Of a stretch of DNA of 64,000 nt, positions 8,490-19,199 are shown one piece after another (within the stretch, counting starts at the first letter, position 1; each line of letters opens with the position of its first letter). Position numbers and translations under genes: made by a program. The stretch is taken from NCBI GenBank assembly GCA_942159475.1, contig OW804096.1, forward strand, positions 15,462,906 through 15,526,905, read 5' to 3'. The notes below the pieces were generated by a model that made no database searches, had not been told where the DNA came from, and was given only the letters and a program-made list of their open reading frames with translations. This stretch comes from Sthenelais limicola. Lineage: Eukaryota > Annelida > Polychaeta > Phyllodocida > Sigalionidae.

Positions 8490-8985
8490 ACATGTCGTTG
8501 TCACTCGCCTCTCTGTGTAGAAATGCAATACGCTGGGCCTGAGCTCGTCCTTTTAAAGTCTTCTTGTTCTTTCTTTTATTTCCCGACTTTCTGCTCACTA
8601 GCCACTCTATTGATGCCTCAAGCCTTTGGGATAATGCGCTTATGCATTCAACAAGGGCGGAAGTGTCTTCCAAAATGCGAGCCTTAGCAATTGTACAGGA
8701 AGGGCTCTTCGTAAAGTGAATGGCGTATATGTTGTCTTGAGAGTCAAAGTTCTCACACTCAACCTTGCATGTTCTGCAAATAACTCTGTCTCCAGTCCCG
8801 GTGTAAATAAAACCATTATCCGCCAATAGAAATGCCGATGGGGAACGTATGTTCCACTTCTCAAACGTCTTAAGGTTGCTCGATGCCTGTTCTCCTCTGC
8901 TACGACTTCGAGATGATGATGCCATTGCAGTGGTGGTGGCGGTGGTAGTAGTGGTAGAGTTGATCCTATACCTCCGCTTCAGCAT
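8482..8985 (-). CDS. BIR-domain (inhibitor-of-apoptosis-like) protein
   Basis: 167 residues from ATG at 8985, or 147 from an internal ATG at 8925. One BIR domain is clear: Thr-Phe-Glu-Lys-Trp (about residues 40-44), an Ala-x2-Leu-Ala segment, Gly-Phe-Ile-Tyr-Thr-Gly-x-Gly-Asp, then the zinc ligands Cys-x2-Cys, His and Cys ending in Ser-Cys. The usual Trp after the second Cys is replaced by Phe. BIR proteins bind caspases or other death regulators; viral versions in baculoviruses block apoptosis. The remainder is Lys/Arg-rich with no RING finger, so it would act by binding rather than as an E3 ligase. It overlaps the ATPase stop and lies inside the core gene block, so it is Polinton cargo and not host DNA. 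Confidence 0.85.
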   Translation of the reverse strand: MLKRRYRINSTTTTTATTTAMASSSRSRSRGEQASSNLKTFEKWNIRSPSAFLLADNGFIYTGTGDRVICRTCKVECENFDSQDNIYAIHFTKSPSCTIAKARILEDTSALVECISALSQRLEASIEWLVSRKSGNKRKNKKTLKGRAQAQRIAFLHREASDNDMYE

Positions 8986-9616
8986 CTATATATACCACTC
9001 TGGTTTCCCCCCAAAAAATGTTGGTGAAGAGGCGAATGTTGGACTGGGTATGAGGTGATAAATCAACCACAACATAGGCATACCTTTTGTTATCTGTTAC
9101 ATCCCTATATGCCTTCATGAAATAGGACCTCATGTCTAGTTGAGCTCCCAGTCTCCTTATTTGTTCAATATCTCGCAGATTCTTAAATATAATCTCATAG
9201 TGGGTATTTAGCTTGATTGACCTGCTATATTTTCCCTGGCAAAAGATGTTTTGGGTTATAAATATTACGGTGATATTTAAATGATGGCTTCCCCGGGTAA
9301 ATAGATTCATTAGAGATGTACTATTTACCACATCATTCATGAGATCATCAAATACCCATATTGTATGCTTTCCAGCCTTAATGGACTCTGTGTTCTCGGG
9401 TAGCCCCTGAACAAACTCAACATCTTTCATCTCATCGAATGTCTTTTGCCATATTCCATAGTGATATATTACCTTCTCCGGGCGTTCGCTAAACAGTGTA
9501 TTGCGTTCGTTCAATACCCTTTTTATGAATTGAGTCTTTCCACTACCACTGGCACCACTTACACAGATACTAGTGGGGCATTTAAAAATGTATTCGGGTA
9601 GTTCTATGACCTCCAT
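8966..9616 (-). CDS. ATP: Genome-packaging ATPase (FtsK/HerA-like)
   Basis: Chosen start is the ATG at 9616, giving 216 residues; it overlaps the polymerase stop by 13 bases. Longer readings back to 9784 need a GTG and would overlap polymerase more. Walker A is Gly-Ala-Ser-Gly-Ser-Gly-Lys-Thr at about residues 19-26, Walker B is a hydrophobic strand ending Phe-Asp-Asp, and Ile-Thr-Gln-Asn is the following sensor strand. In the Polinton, poxvirus and PRD1 lineage this enzyme pumps DNA into the capsid. The family normally starts only a few residues before Walker A, which agrees with this start. Confidence 0.9.
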   Translation of the reverse strand: MEVIELPEYIFKCPTSICVSGASGSGKTQFIKRVLNERNTLFSERPEKVIYHYGIWQKTFDEMKDVEFVQGLPENTESIKAGKHTIWVFDDLMNDVVNSTSLMNLFTRGSHHLNITVIFITQNIFCQGKYSRSIKLNTHYEIIFKNLRDIEQIRRLGAQLDMRSYFMKAYRDVTDNKRYAYVVVDLSPHTQSNIRLFTNIFWGETRVVYIDAEAEV

Positions 9617-12600
9617 TCCTTCGGCTTGCCTGTAACCGAGTAAACGATATTTTGCCACTCCTCTTCTCTTATCTTCTCCCACATATGCCCCAAGCGATTG
9701 TTTCCGGGATATGACTCTACGGGTGTTACATTGGTCAATGAGTGATTCAGTCCATTCGTCCAATACGTATCCTGACCCGTACACACTATTGATTTGATGT
9801 CACTCTTGTACAGCTCATATACCGTATCATATGATACCAGTCTGTCTTTCAACAGCGTGTACATAACCTCATCTCTAATATCATTCATTTCCTTTGATGT
9901 TACGAGCGTCCTCCATTTATCACGATCTTCCTTCTCATAGAATGTAAACCTCGTTAATGATGTCGATGCTACAGATGACCGTAACACCATTCTGTGTATA
10001 AACTCGTGTTCGAGAGATACGTATCCATTGAACCCATGATCTGTATAGTCATAGTTGAGATAACTATTACCATCCGCGCAGATATACAGGCTATTGATCT
10101 CTTTCCACGGGGACAGTATAACATCCAATGGGATAGTTGAGCACCCATCCTCCTGCACCTGGCGTTTTGCATAGAAATATCCGAAACCCCTCCTCGTTTG
10201 CTCGTAGGTATATACTCCGTTGTTTCTCGCCATAAATCCTCTGTTCAATCCGGATCTATACATCCCGTCATCGAGGACCCCTCTGTATGTTTCGTAGTGG
10301 TTTTCCAAACGTCTTTTGCTTATTCCCTTGCAGCTGTATTTAACACATTCGTCATCATCCTTTAGTAGATATGTCTTACTACAGAGTGAAATAAGCTCCT
10401 TTCCCTCGGCCTCAACTTTAAACAGGCCCGGTTGTCTTTTGTCTCTGGCAATGTGTTTTGGGCAGCAGCGGCGAGGAAACCATTTCGGTTCGATCCCATC
10501 ATCACACGAATAGTACAGCTGGCTATCGTATTCGGCTTTCAGTTCAGGCTTTATGACGTCATTTAACGACTCCTTACTTACACCGAAGTAGAGAGAGTCC
10601 GTATCCATTTGCCCCATAATTAGGTCATTTTCATTTACATAGTGTCGTAGACAACCGTAGTAAAAGTCGAGCATCTTTAACTTGGCATATTGCAGAACAA
10701 AATAGCCCAGGTATATCGGTAAATCCAGCTTTATAACGCGTTTGGATTGCTCTATTTCGTATATATCATCATCAAGTTCTGTAGCCTTAAGGAAACGGGG
10801 ATCATTAACCTTTGTCATCGCGTATGCTTCGCCTTCGACGAAGGATACCTTCGTAAACTTGCTTTTATTCATGATAAGCGAACCAAAACCCGAGTTCCCG
10901 ATTAACTTCATAGTATCAGCAATGATTGCCTTGGATGGATCAATATCCCCTAGTAACCTAGCTTCTGTTACATTCCTCGTAAATGGAGCGAAGCACGGGC
11001 TCCTTTTAAACTCGATCACTTGATATACGCGAGTGACTATCAGCCCCATTTTGATGTACCACCGAAGTAACGGTGTGGCCAGCAACAGTCTTTCACCCTG
11101 ATATCCACTAATTAAAAGGTTACGAGGGGCCTGAGACATGTCATTTTCAATCACATAGTCCTTCATGTGTTGTCCTATATCTTCGAACTCAATATTCATT
11201 GTACAGAACAAAGGACACATCTCCTGGAAGTAAGGTCTTTTCCCAATTGGAACATGAAGATCCACCTCCGCCATGCCAAAGAGCTCATCATTGCCAATGC
11301 CCTCGATTATTGCCTCCTGTGTTACGGAGGAAGGGTGTTTATTATAGAACTCGGGATAATACTCCTTCAGGAACGTCCGAAGCTCGGCATTTTCCTTGAC
11401 CTCCTTATTAAACTCGCACTCCCACTTATAGACTACGGTATATCCGAGGGTATGAAGCAATTCCTCTCTTCTTCGGTGTGTCTCTTCCTTTTTCTTCTTC
11501 TCGGCCTCATTCGATACATTCGGATAACACGTAGGACAAAGGTGGTACCAGCAACCCAAAAACTCATATATTACAGAGTTACTGGGAGAAAGGCCGTCTA
11601 AGAGAAAGCCACCAACCCTTACCTCTCGTCCATAATTACAACGGTGAATAATCCCCGCGTTATGTACTCTATTCATCCACTCCAACCATACAAACATGAG
11701 CTGATATTTGCATGATCTTTGAGGACGATAGTTATTCAATGCGAGTCGACGAACATAGAATCCATATGGCATGGGCTGTCCTATACACCACAAATACAGT
11801 GCATTGCTATCCAATCCGATAACCTTCTGTACACGTTCCGCTCCATTTCCTAACCTTGTCTCTCCCGCCTTCAGATGCCGATGGAATACTATTGAAGGTC
11901 CTCCGATAATATTCTTCGATATTGTTGCATATAAGTCTCTATCCCTATAGGGTATTGAGCAAAAGTAGTGCTGAGACTCGCTGGCTACACGATATAGCAG
12001 TGACCTCGCAATCCCTGGTACAGATATCGCGACTTTGAACACATCAACTTGCCTTTCAAAATAGAACTTCTGCATCTCTTCAATGGCCAAAACAAAACCA
12101 GCCGTATCTAGATTATTATAATATACGAGAAAATCCTTCATTGTCCTCATTCCCTTTTCATCCCATACCCTAAGCATTTGAGAGTACTGGTCCTCGGTTA
12201 TGTTTTCTTTCCTTAGCAATGAATAAAAATCGGCATGGGGAGGAAGGCAAGTCTCATCCAGCTTATCCAGAGTATCGAGATATTCGTACGGAAAATAGGC
12301 CTTTGCATAGTCTCCCCCGATGTCATATGCCTTCAAGAACCTCTCATATGAACACCCCGGTACAAGGAAGTTTGAGATATCCTTAAACATTAAAAACCCA
12401 TTCTTTATAACGGAATAGGCATTGTTTTTCTTAACGACAAAGGAAATAGAGGCCATTTCCATGTATTTAAAGAATTTACTTTTAATAAGGTTTATGTCAT
12501 ACTTTGCCGAGTTGAAGCCGAGGACTGGAATAACATTCATGTACTCCTCCATCCTTTCCCTAAGCCCATTTATTACATTAATCATTGTCTTGTCCTCACG

Positions 12601-14062
12601 AGCCTCCCATGTACCCATTCTCTCATCCAATGCCTCTAATACATACCCCCACCTTTCCATAGACTGAGCGGCGGCCGTTGATTGTATCTCCATCATGTAC
12701 TCAAACATCTTAGAGAGTAGATTATCTAAGTCAGGATTAACAATACAATGAGGCTCCCTGTAACCATCTAGATTACTGCATACTGATACCGATATTGGAA
12801 TGTGTCTCGTTGTCCACTTTAAGTTTGTGGCGAAAGGGTTATTATCCATCTTTTCCAATATGGCTTCAAAGTCAAACGTTATAAAGGATGTATAAAAACG
12901 GTCACTACTGTCAACCATTATTACCCATAGACTCGAGTTCCTCAAAGACAGTCCTCTGAGGAGTGAAGACTCCACCCGGATAGGTATATTTGGTTTTATT
13001 ATTGCATCTCTTCTTATGTAGTTCGAGCTTGTGATGCATTGTAAATATTCTATCGCACATCTTACACCTATACTTTCTAGCGTATGCCTTAAAGTCGGTA
13101 ATATACGATAAATGCTTATTGTAAGCATTCAGATTCATGTTATCATCATACTTTCCTTTTGATAACCGTCTGATTTGCACGCAGTCGTCTGGTTGAAGAT
13201 CGTATATATTTACATTTATTTTAAAACAATCCTCGAACTGCCCCATCTCATCTAACATAAACCCTTTATATTTACTCATATCCCTTGATATATATACACC
13301 GTTATGTAACCGCTGAAACATTCTCCACTCGGAGAATATATTCCTAAGTTTGCGCTTCATTCTCCTTTGACCCCCCAGGCGGTGAACTGCCATGCATCTA
13401 AATATACATAGATTATCATTGTCACCGGTTAATGAAACAATACTTCTTTTAGTGGATATGTACCCGGGCACGCTACATCCATTTCCCATAGGCCATTCTG
13501 TTCTTGTTGCAAAGTACACAACATTCGTTACCATATGCGGTCTCCATTTCGTATTTGGTCTCGAGTATCTCATATTTTCATTAATATCGATAGCACTCAC
13601 TTTTTTCACAAACTTTTGAATATCAGAATCGTTTGATATCAGCATGGGCTCTGACAGCAGTGTCATATTACCGTATGGAATGAAATAGCGGTACTTGTGT
13701 GTTTCGATATTCTTCAAAACAACACCCAACCCTATGTTTACCTTATATGCAACATTCAACTCGCTTTTAATTGTATCCATGTGACTGTTCATATACTTTT
13801 GAAATGTCTGGTCCATCGGAAAATTAAACTCATACGATATTGAACCCTTCTTATGAGCGTGTAATATATGCCCCATGTTGCCCTCAAACACTTCCTTCAA
13901 TTGTTCATCTATGGTACCATCGTCTTCAATCCAGGGCTCTCGAGTCCATGTTGGCTCCTGTTGTATACCTTCACCATGTATCTTTCCTCTATGTAGATAC
14001 AGTGCAGACCTACTATCATACTTTTCACCACATTTCGAACACTTATACTCACAGCAGCACTT
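9604..14062 (-). CDS. POLB: Protein-primed DNA polymerase B, two frames, 5' exon not fixed
   Basis: The N-terminal frame (14062 to a TGA ending at 12911) has a C2H2 finger, then a segment with Asn-Leu-Cys-x-Phe-Arg-Cys seen in other Polinton polymerases, and a second C2H2 finger before Tyr-Pro-Gly-Gly. The catalytic frame (ATG 12918 to stop 9604) has Exo I Phe-Asp-Phe-Glu, Exo II Asn-Ser-Ala-Lys-Tyr-Asp, motif A Asp-Ser-Asn-Ala-Leu-Tyr near 11.8 kb, motif B Asn-Ser-Gly-Phe-Gly near 10.9 kb and motif C Asp-Thr-Asp-Ser near 10.6 kb. The frames meet within ten bases with a +1 relation at TGA. No ATG exists in frame before the first finger, but a good 3' splice site precedes 14062, so the start is probably on an upstream exon. 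The catalytic residues I checked are all present. Confidence 0.9.
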
Positions 14063-14301
14063 CTGAAAGCATTTATATTCCCTATCATTTATTGTATATA
14101 TATATAAATGAACACACCCATACGTATGACATATATTTATTATGTCGGCGTCTATACAAAGAATAGTACGACGAGTACATATTATATACAAACACGCCTA
14201 GTTTAATAGATGATAATGATATGATAATTGGAGTATACAAAGAGTAAATAAGTTGCAATACACTCGTTTAATAATGATATGATATGAGTATATATAAGAA
14301 T

Positions 14302-14915
14302 CTACATAACAAAGCCAACTCCCGATAAGTGGAATTTCTCGATGTGAGAATCTAGTGACTTTTGGTTCAAGTACTGGACCGTGCAGAGGGGGCAAGAGAC
14401 CCATACTTTTGACTTTTTCCTGCGGGATAGTAATTTAGATTTCTTTTTCTTCTTCCTTTGTAGCTTGACCACATTTCCAGCTCCTTCCCCCGTCATATAG
14501 TCACCATTGGAATCATACACACGAACCTCCTCTGGTGACTCTAACAATATAGAAAGACATAACATACCATTAGACTATGTACGCAATCCCATTATAGTGT
14601 CTAGAACAGCGGCATAATCCAATGTAATATAACACAAACAAACTGTTTACACATACTCGGTTCAGTGAGAAGGGAGGACAAAATGTCCTCCATGGTCCCA
14701 GGACTTAGACTCCTGGCATCATCGCCTGACGAATATGCGTCTGTGGACGTCAGGTCGTTGATGCAGGAGTCAATTGCGGTCTGCAGCACATCATCCTCCA
14801 GCAATGGGGTGCTGCTCCATTCATCCACATCCTATAATCCAAATTGAATAGTACTGTAGAGTCATGGAGTATTTGGATAGATCCATTTGGTTGAAATTAT
14901 ACGTAGTCAGAGTAG

Positions 14916-14947
<32 letters not shown>

Positions 14948-15747
14948 ATACTTACAAAATCCGCCATTATATCTTGTAGGGACGGGGAACAAACCCCGTC
15001 CTCGAGCTCCTTCGAAACACCCAGGGACAGAACCTACAATTCAAATAACCATTTGATAAATATATAAATGTATATTATCGCAATGCAATATAATGTAATA
15101 TGTATCATATGTGTACTATACGTACCGGATCATAGCTCGAGTCCATAGCCAATTGTGTAGGTAATGATGTCGGCATGGGGGACGGGGTCTCAGGTGTCCA
15201 AGCCAACATCTCAGCCTATAATATTAAATGATTTGTACAATATATTATATATTATATTATATATTCATAAACAACAGACTCAATTAATAAATCATTGAGT
15301 ATACTTACAATCATCTCATCCGATGTCTTCAAGACTCCAGACCCATTCTCCTGGACATCGGTGGTCTAAAATAAGATAATCCTATTATAATTATTGAGCT
15401 CTCAACACTTGGTCGATTCTGAGAGGAGAACAAATATAATACAATCAGTATACTTACAACTGGCAAGCTTAAATGTTGGGCATCCAGTTCAGACAGGTAG
15501 CCCATCACAGTCTGTAATTCCAGAATAGAAAGAAAATAAATCTCCCCATACGTTCAATATGGTTAATAACGGGAATTCTATCATTAAATGCACAATATAA
15601 CTAACAAATTAAATGAATACGTACCAATTCCAGCTCACGTTGGATGAACTGCTCGTCGTCGAGCAGGTCAAAATGCGTCCCAAAATGTCGTAGGGCGCTA
15701 ATATCTTGGAAATAATTGACCATATCGAGGATGCTAAACCTCGCCAT
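14302..15747 (-). CDS. Spliced acidic protein with C-terminal basic region and C2H2 finger
   Basis: Seven exons join in one frame on the minus strand: 15747-15625, 15511-15458, 15365-15309, 15215-15126, 15033-14956, 14831-14657 and 14540-14302, 271 codons plus stop. All introns are 92-124 bases with GT-AG ends. Exons 1-5 are multiples of three (phase 0); only the last junction is phase 1. Exons 2-6 encode short acidic, Ser/Thr/Pro-rich modules with hydrophobic patches such as Asp-Ile-Leu-x-x-Leu-Leu, like transcription activation segments. The last exon has a Lys/Arg-rich stretch and one C2H2 finger (Cys-Pro-Leu-Cys, then His-x4-His). I infer a DNA-binding transcriptional regulator; the family is not recognised. 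It is the outermost gene on this side and has a TATA-like box 45-55 bases upstream of its ATG. Confidence 0.75.
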
Positions 15748-15790
15748 GGTGATCGCCGAAAGTTGTAATGCGCGATATCCATTGTATGGG

Positions 15791-15803
15791 TGTATTATAT
15801 ACT
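15791..15803 (-). promoter_or_regulatory. TATA-like box of the spliced Polinton gene
   Basis: On the minus strand the sequence reads AGTATATAATACA, about 45-55 bases ahead of the ATG at 15747, a suitable distance for a short untranslated leader. Confidence 0.5.
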
Positions 15804-16385
15804 TTATTGTCTTAACCCTGTCTAAACTTAATTTATGAGCATCTCCTCTTGATATTTAAATAAAGCCCATATATATCTGTATATTCTCCACTGACTATGA
15901 ACATTGGAGAGAGAGGGGGGCATGTGCTTCCATCTGGTGGATATTCTGAGCAATTGATTCCCAAAAGCAGCATTTAGTGACATCTAGCGATAAATAGATA
16001 AGATAGGCGAATTTGATTACTGTACATTGACTTATATCCCATTTACTAATTAACTATAACTAATACAATACCGAATAGTATCATATTACCACAATATAAT
16101 CGAAATACATGGTAATTAATACGACACGCCTAATATACCCTAGCATTTGATACGTATACAGCCATTGAAAATCACACCACTGTGACAATCCATACATCTA
16201 AAGCATCAAATCACAGAATAATTGCATTTACTAATTAACAACAATCCGTATAACATCCTAAACGATCCTATTCTCTTTATAAGCCCGGTATACGGCGTAA
16301 TTAGCTAATTTAGTGGAAATTTACCGTCACATTACCTAAATAATCGCAAATATATATATGTATCCTATATTTATTACGAATAAAT
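15804..16385. other. AT-rich stretch without genes
   Basis: No ORF, repeat array or RNA gene is evident. A plain AT-rich spacer between the outermost Polinton gene promoter and the tandem repeats. Confidence 0.5.
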
Positions 16386-16402
16386 GATATAATAATCAAC
16401 CA

Positions 16403-16546
16403 ATTGGTCAAAGGTCAAGTGATGGTCAAGAGGTCAAGTAGTGGTCAAGAGGTCAAGCGGACATTTGCATATATTAGTAATATAAAATCAACTAGACAAA
16501 AGGTCAAACGATGGTCAAAAGGTCAATTGATGGGTCAAAAGGTCAG
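16403..16546. repeat. Array of GGTCA half-sites (AGGTCA / TGGTCA)
   Basis: Two clusters contain about six AGGTCA and five T/GGGTCA words, mostly as TGGTCA-AG-AGGTCA pairs repeating every 18-19 bases. AGGTCA is the half-site of nuclear receptors; the paired words have one- or two-base spacers. The array lies about 600-800 bases upstream of the spliced regulatory gene. Confidence 0.75.
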
Positions 16547-16593
16547 ATGGTTAATCGTATAGGCAGTAAACCTAAAAAATAAAGACGGTTTTC

Positions 16594-16829
16594 GCCATCG
16601 CAATAGATCATCTACTCAGATAGAATTGACAGGTATTGGGGATTTCCCATCGCAATAAATCATCCACTCGGATAGGATTGACAGGTATTGACTCCGACAA
16701 CATCCCCCACCCCTATTTTGGGTTTTCCCATCGCAATAAATCATCTACTCGGATAAAAATTGACAGGTATTGGGGGGATTTCCCATCGCAATAAATCATC
16801 CACTCAAATAAAAATTGACAGGTATTGAC
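16594..16829. repeat. Four-copy tandem repeat, CCCATCGCAATAAATCATC unit
   Basis: Four imperfect copies, beginning near 16594, 16646, 16727 and 16782, run from CCATCGCAATAAATCATC to GACAGGTATTG. Copy spacing is about 45-80 bases because of insertions. Possibly part of the Polinton terminal or subterminal region, which cannot be confirmed without the other end. Confidence 0.8.
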
Positions 16830-16899
16830 AGCTAATACCGCAATATGATTTACGACCATGCCGCAGGAGAATACGATGCCGCAGCAATATCCCTGCAGG

Positions 16900-17150
16900 A
16901 AAAATCCAAGATGGCGGATTTTCTTAAAGTCATATGATTTATTACCCTAAAAACCCATTATCATAAATCATTCTCTCAAATCGTCGAAAGGTCACGTGCA
17001 CTTAACTAAGTACACATGCACTTAGCCACATGATTTATAGACAAAATGGTGGAAATTTCTCAAGTGACATAAAATACCGGTTGGATCCAGATCTATAATC
17101 CAAGATGGCGGATTTTCTTGAAGAAAATCCAAGATGGCGGAAATTTCTTG
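16900..17150. repeat. Short repeats of the AATCCAAGATGGCGGA word
   Basis: The phrase AATCCAAGATGGCGGATTTTC occurs near 16905, 17100 and, in part, near 17127. No gene seen. This may be the outer edge of the Polinton or adjoining host sequence. Confidence 0.5.
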
Positions 17151-19199
17151 CAAACTAGGTCATTTTGCTTTTGTTTTTTATAATTTCTTGATCCGGGGAC
17201 GTATCATATTACCATTTTCGTACCCGTGGCGCCACCACGAAAAGTGTAGGAATATAGTGCAGTGGGGAATGTGTAAACGAAACGTACCTCAAATGCGCCT
17301 CAATACACTACTTGTAGGTTGGTCACTTCTGTTTTAAGTCTTGTTTCTGGAAAAGCGAATGTTAATGAATGGGCACAGGAGCGGGAGCTTGGTGCCTGAA
17401 AAGAGGGGACCTTCAGGAGCTGATTCAGGCAAAAAGTAGGGGCCTTTGGGAGCGGCTGGGGCTGAAAAAGGGGGGCCTATATCGCAGCACATACCTGTAT
17501 ATACTATGAACTCAAGTACCCCCCCCCCCGGGGTGGTGACAGTGGTATCAGCAGGAAAGTGACCGGTGGACAAACTGTGGAGTTAGTAGCTAGGTGGCAG
17601 CGAGGGGCTATCCTGTGATATTTACACCGCCATCCAGATAGTCACCACGCGAGGGTAGGAGTGTTTAGCATGGTTAGTATTAGGCTATATTTATATATTA
17701 AATGTTTGTTATCACCCCCCCCCCCCAACCTCTCTCCTGCCCCCTCCTACCTCGCACACACGACGCCAGTGGCATCGTGTGTGACCCTAGGGCTCCAACG
17801 TCGTGGCGCAAATGGCGGTCGGCAAGTCCCAACGCATCCCCATAGGATTACTATAGGAATATCGATAATCTGTTCTAAAGCATAGATGGATTATTTCTTC
17901 GGACAAAACTTGGAGAGGACATAATATAATTGTGATTTCGGGGTAAGGATGTCGGCTATAGGTATGTTTAATAGGAAAACGGCATGATCACCGTGAGTTC
18001 TGTATAGACTTGGGTCTTGACACTGATTGCCTGGGGTAACAGAATGGTTTTAAAGTTAGCCTGCTGCGCCAGAGACAGTCCATTACGTAATGGACTGTCT
18101 CTGGCTGCGCCCGCCTTTCTCAAGGCGGTTTTAGGTCATCGTCCAGAAAATTACCGCAGCAACACATTTATTTGTGGGAAGTAAATTGGTTATATTTCAC
18201 CAGATCTGAACGCTTTTAGATTGTTTTTATATTTAAAAATAAAAGATCGTCCCACCCACCCACCCTGTCTCTACCCCTCCTACCTACAATATCCATTTGA
18301 TTTAGTATCAAATGATGTAGCCTACAACACCCACCCTATAAATAGCCTACATGTTGTGAGCATGGGTGTTATGTAATGGTGGCAGTGGCTTGTATGTGTG
18401 TGAAGCTATGTGAGTGAGTGAAGGGTGTAGTGTGTGGAGGTAAACAACACATAGGACCAATGAGTGCTGATCCTGATGTTCGTGTACCATAAAAGTATGT
18501 ATTCCTCCAATCAAAAATGTAGCCTATGAATATAGCTTTTGATTAAGACTAAATAGGCTGCTGTATGTAGTGTTTAAGTGTGATAACAGGTCGAGACATA
18601 TGACATAGACATTACTGGGAAATGACCGGGATATCCTGCGACAGCTTCAATTTTTAGTTCAGTGGCAATCCGCCTCTTCTCAGAGGGCGGGGAGGTCGCT
18701 AGTGGTCTAGTAGTGAATAGATACATAGATATATCTAGCATCCTAATAATAATGAGTAAGGCGGGGATGCGGAAGTATCGGGGACTTACGCCACCCTTTT
18801 ATTAATCGATGGAAAAGAAAATTTTTAACCATTTGTTTCTTATAGGCATCACAGATCGCTTAGATATTTAGTCCTCGAAAAATTACTAGCATTAATTACT
18901 AGTATTACTAGCACAGTATACATGTAGTTTCTCTATGAAAGGTATATGAAAAATGAGCAGGAATTGTTAGATATAGATCTTTCACCCTCTTCCTCTCTCG
19001 CTCACTGTCCCCTCCTCCTCCCGCCCTCCCTGCGACATACTTCCCCCAAAAAGGTACGGATACTGTTGTGTAATTGAGATATGTTTGCTTGCGGAACCTC
19101 CCTATTCCAAAAGATAAACCCAAAATAGATATCAAAAAAACTAAGCGTTATCAAATTAAATCAAATCAACTACATACAAATTACTACATATAATATTGT
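17151..19199. other. Non-coding stretch between Polinton and host gene
   Basis: No exon with matching phase and splice sites for the downstream vWA gene was found. The stretch includes homopolymer C runs near 17520 and 17718, a perfect palindrome at 18068-18105, and otherwise unremarkable AT-rich DNA. The ORFs of about 70-80 codons here show no recognisable domain. Confidence 0.5.
18068..18105. repeat. Perfect 38-bp palindrome
   Basis: GCCAGAGACAGTCCATTAC is followed directly by its exact reverse complement, centred on the ACGT at the dyad. No spacer and no mismatch. Confidence 0.95.

Larger units (their letters stand above)
1..16860. mobile_element. Polinton/Maverick (adintovirus-like) element, left end outside window
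   Basis: The region carries the diagnostic Polinton set: protein-primed family B polymerase, retroviral-type integrase with chromodomain, FtsK/HerA-like packaging ATPase, adenain-like cysteine protease and two jelly-roll-type capsid candidates, nearly all on the minus strand with overlapping ends. This set is known from Polintons and adintoviruses, thought to form adenovirus-like virions. Extra cargo includes a BIR protein and two intron-containing genes. The left terminal inverted repeat is not in the window, so the right end cannot be fixed. I place it provisionally after the tandem repeats near 16.86 kb; it could reach about 17.2 kb. A fragment of a host short transposon at about 4060-4157 and two frame changes suggest an old integrated copy, although most ORFs are intact. 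Confidence 0.9.

Noticed and set aside
8439..9058. Plus-strand ORFs across the BIR and ATPase genes
   Set aside because: Shadows of the minus-strand genes, without recognisable motifs.
9604..9784. Packaging ATPase beginning at 9784
   Set aside because: That start is GTG and lies deep in the polymerase gene; the ATG at 9616 gives the normal distance to Walker A.
14063..14191. Polymerase start at the TTG near 14191
   Set aside because: No ATG in that stretch and AT-rich composition with a splice acceptor at its end; more likely intron.
17334..17885. Possible missing vWA first-half exon between Polinton and 19.5 kb
   Set aside because: Frames here lack the Asp-x-Ser-x-Ser motif and suitable splice sites; sequence is low complexity.
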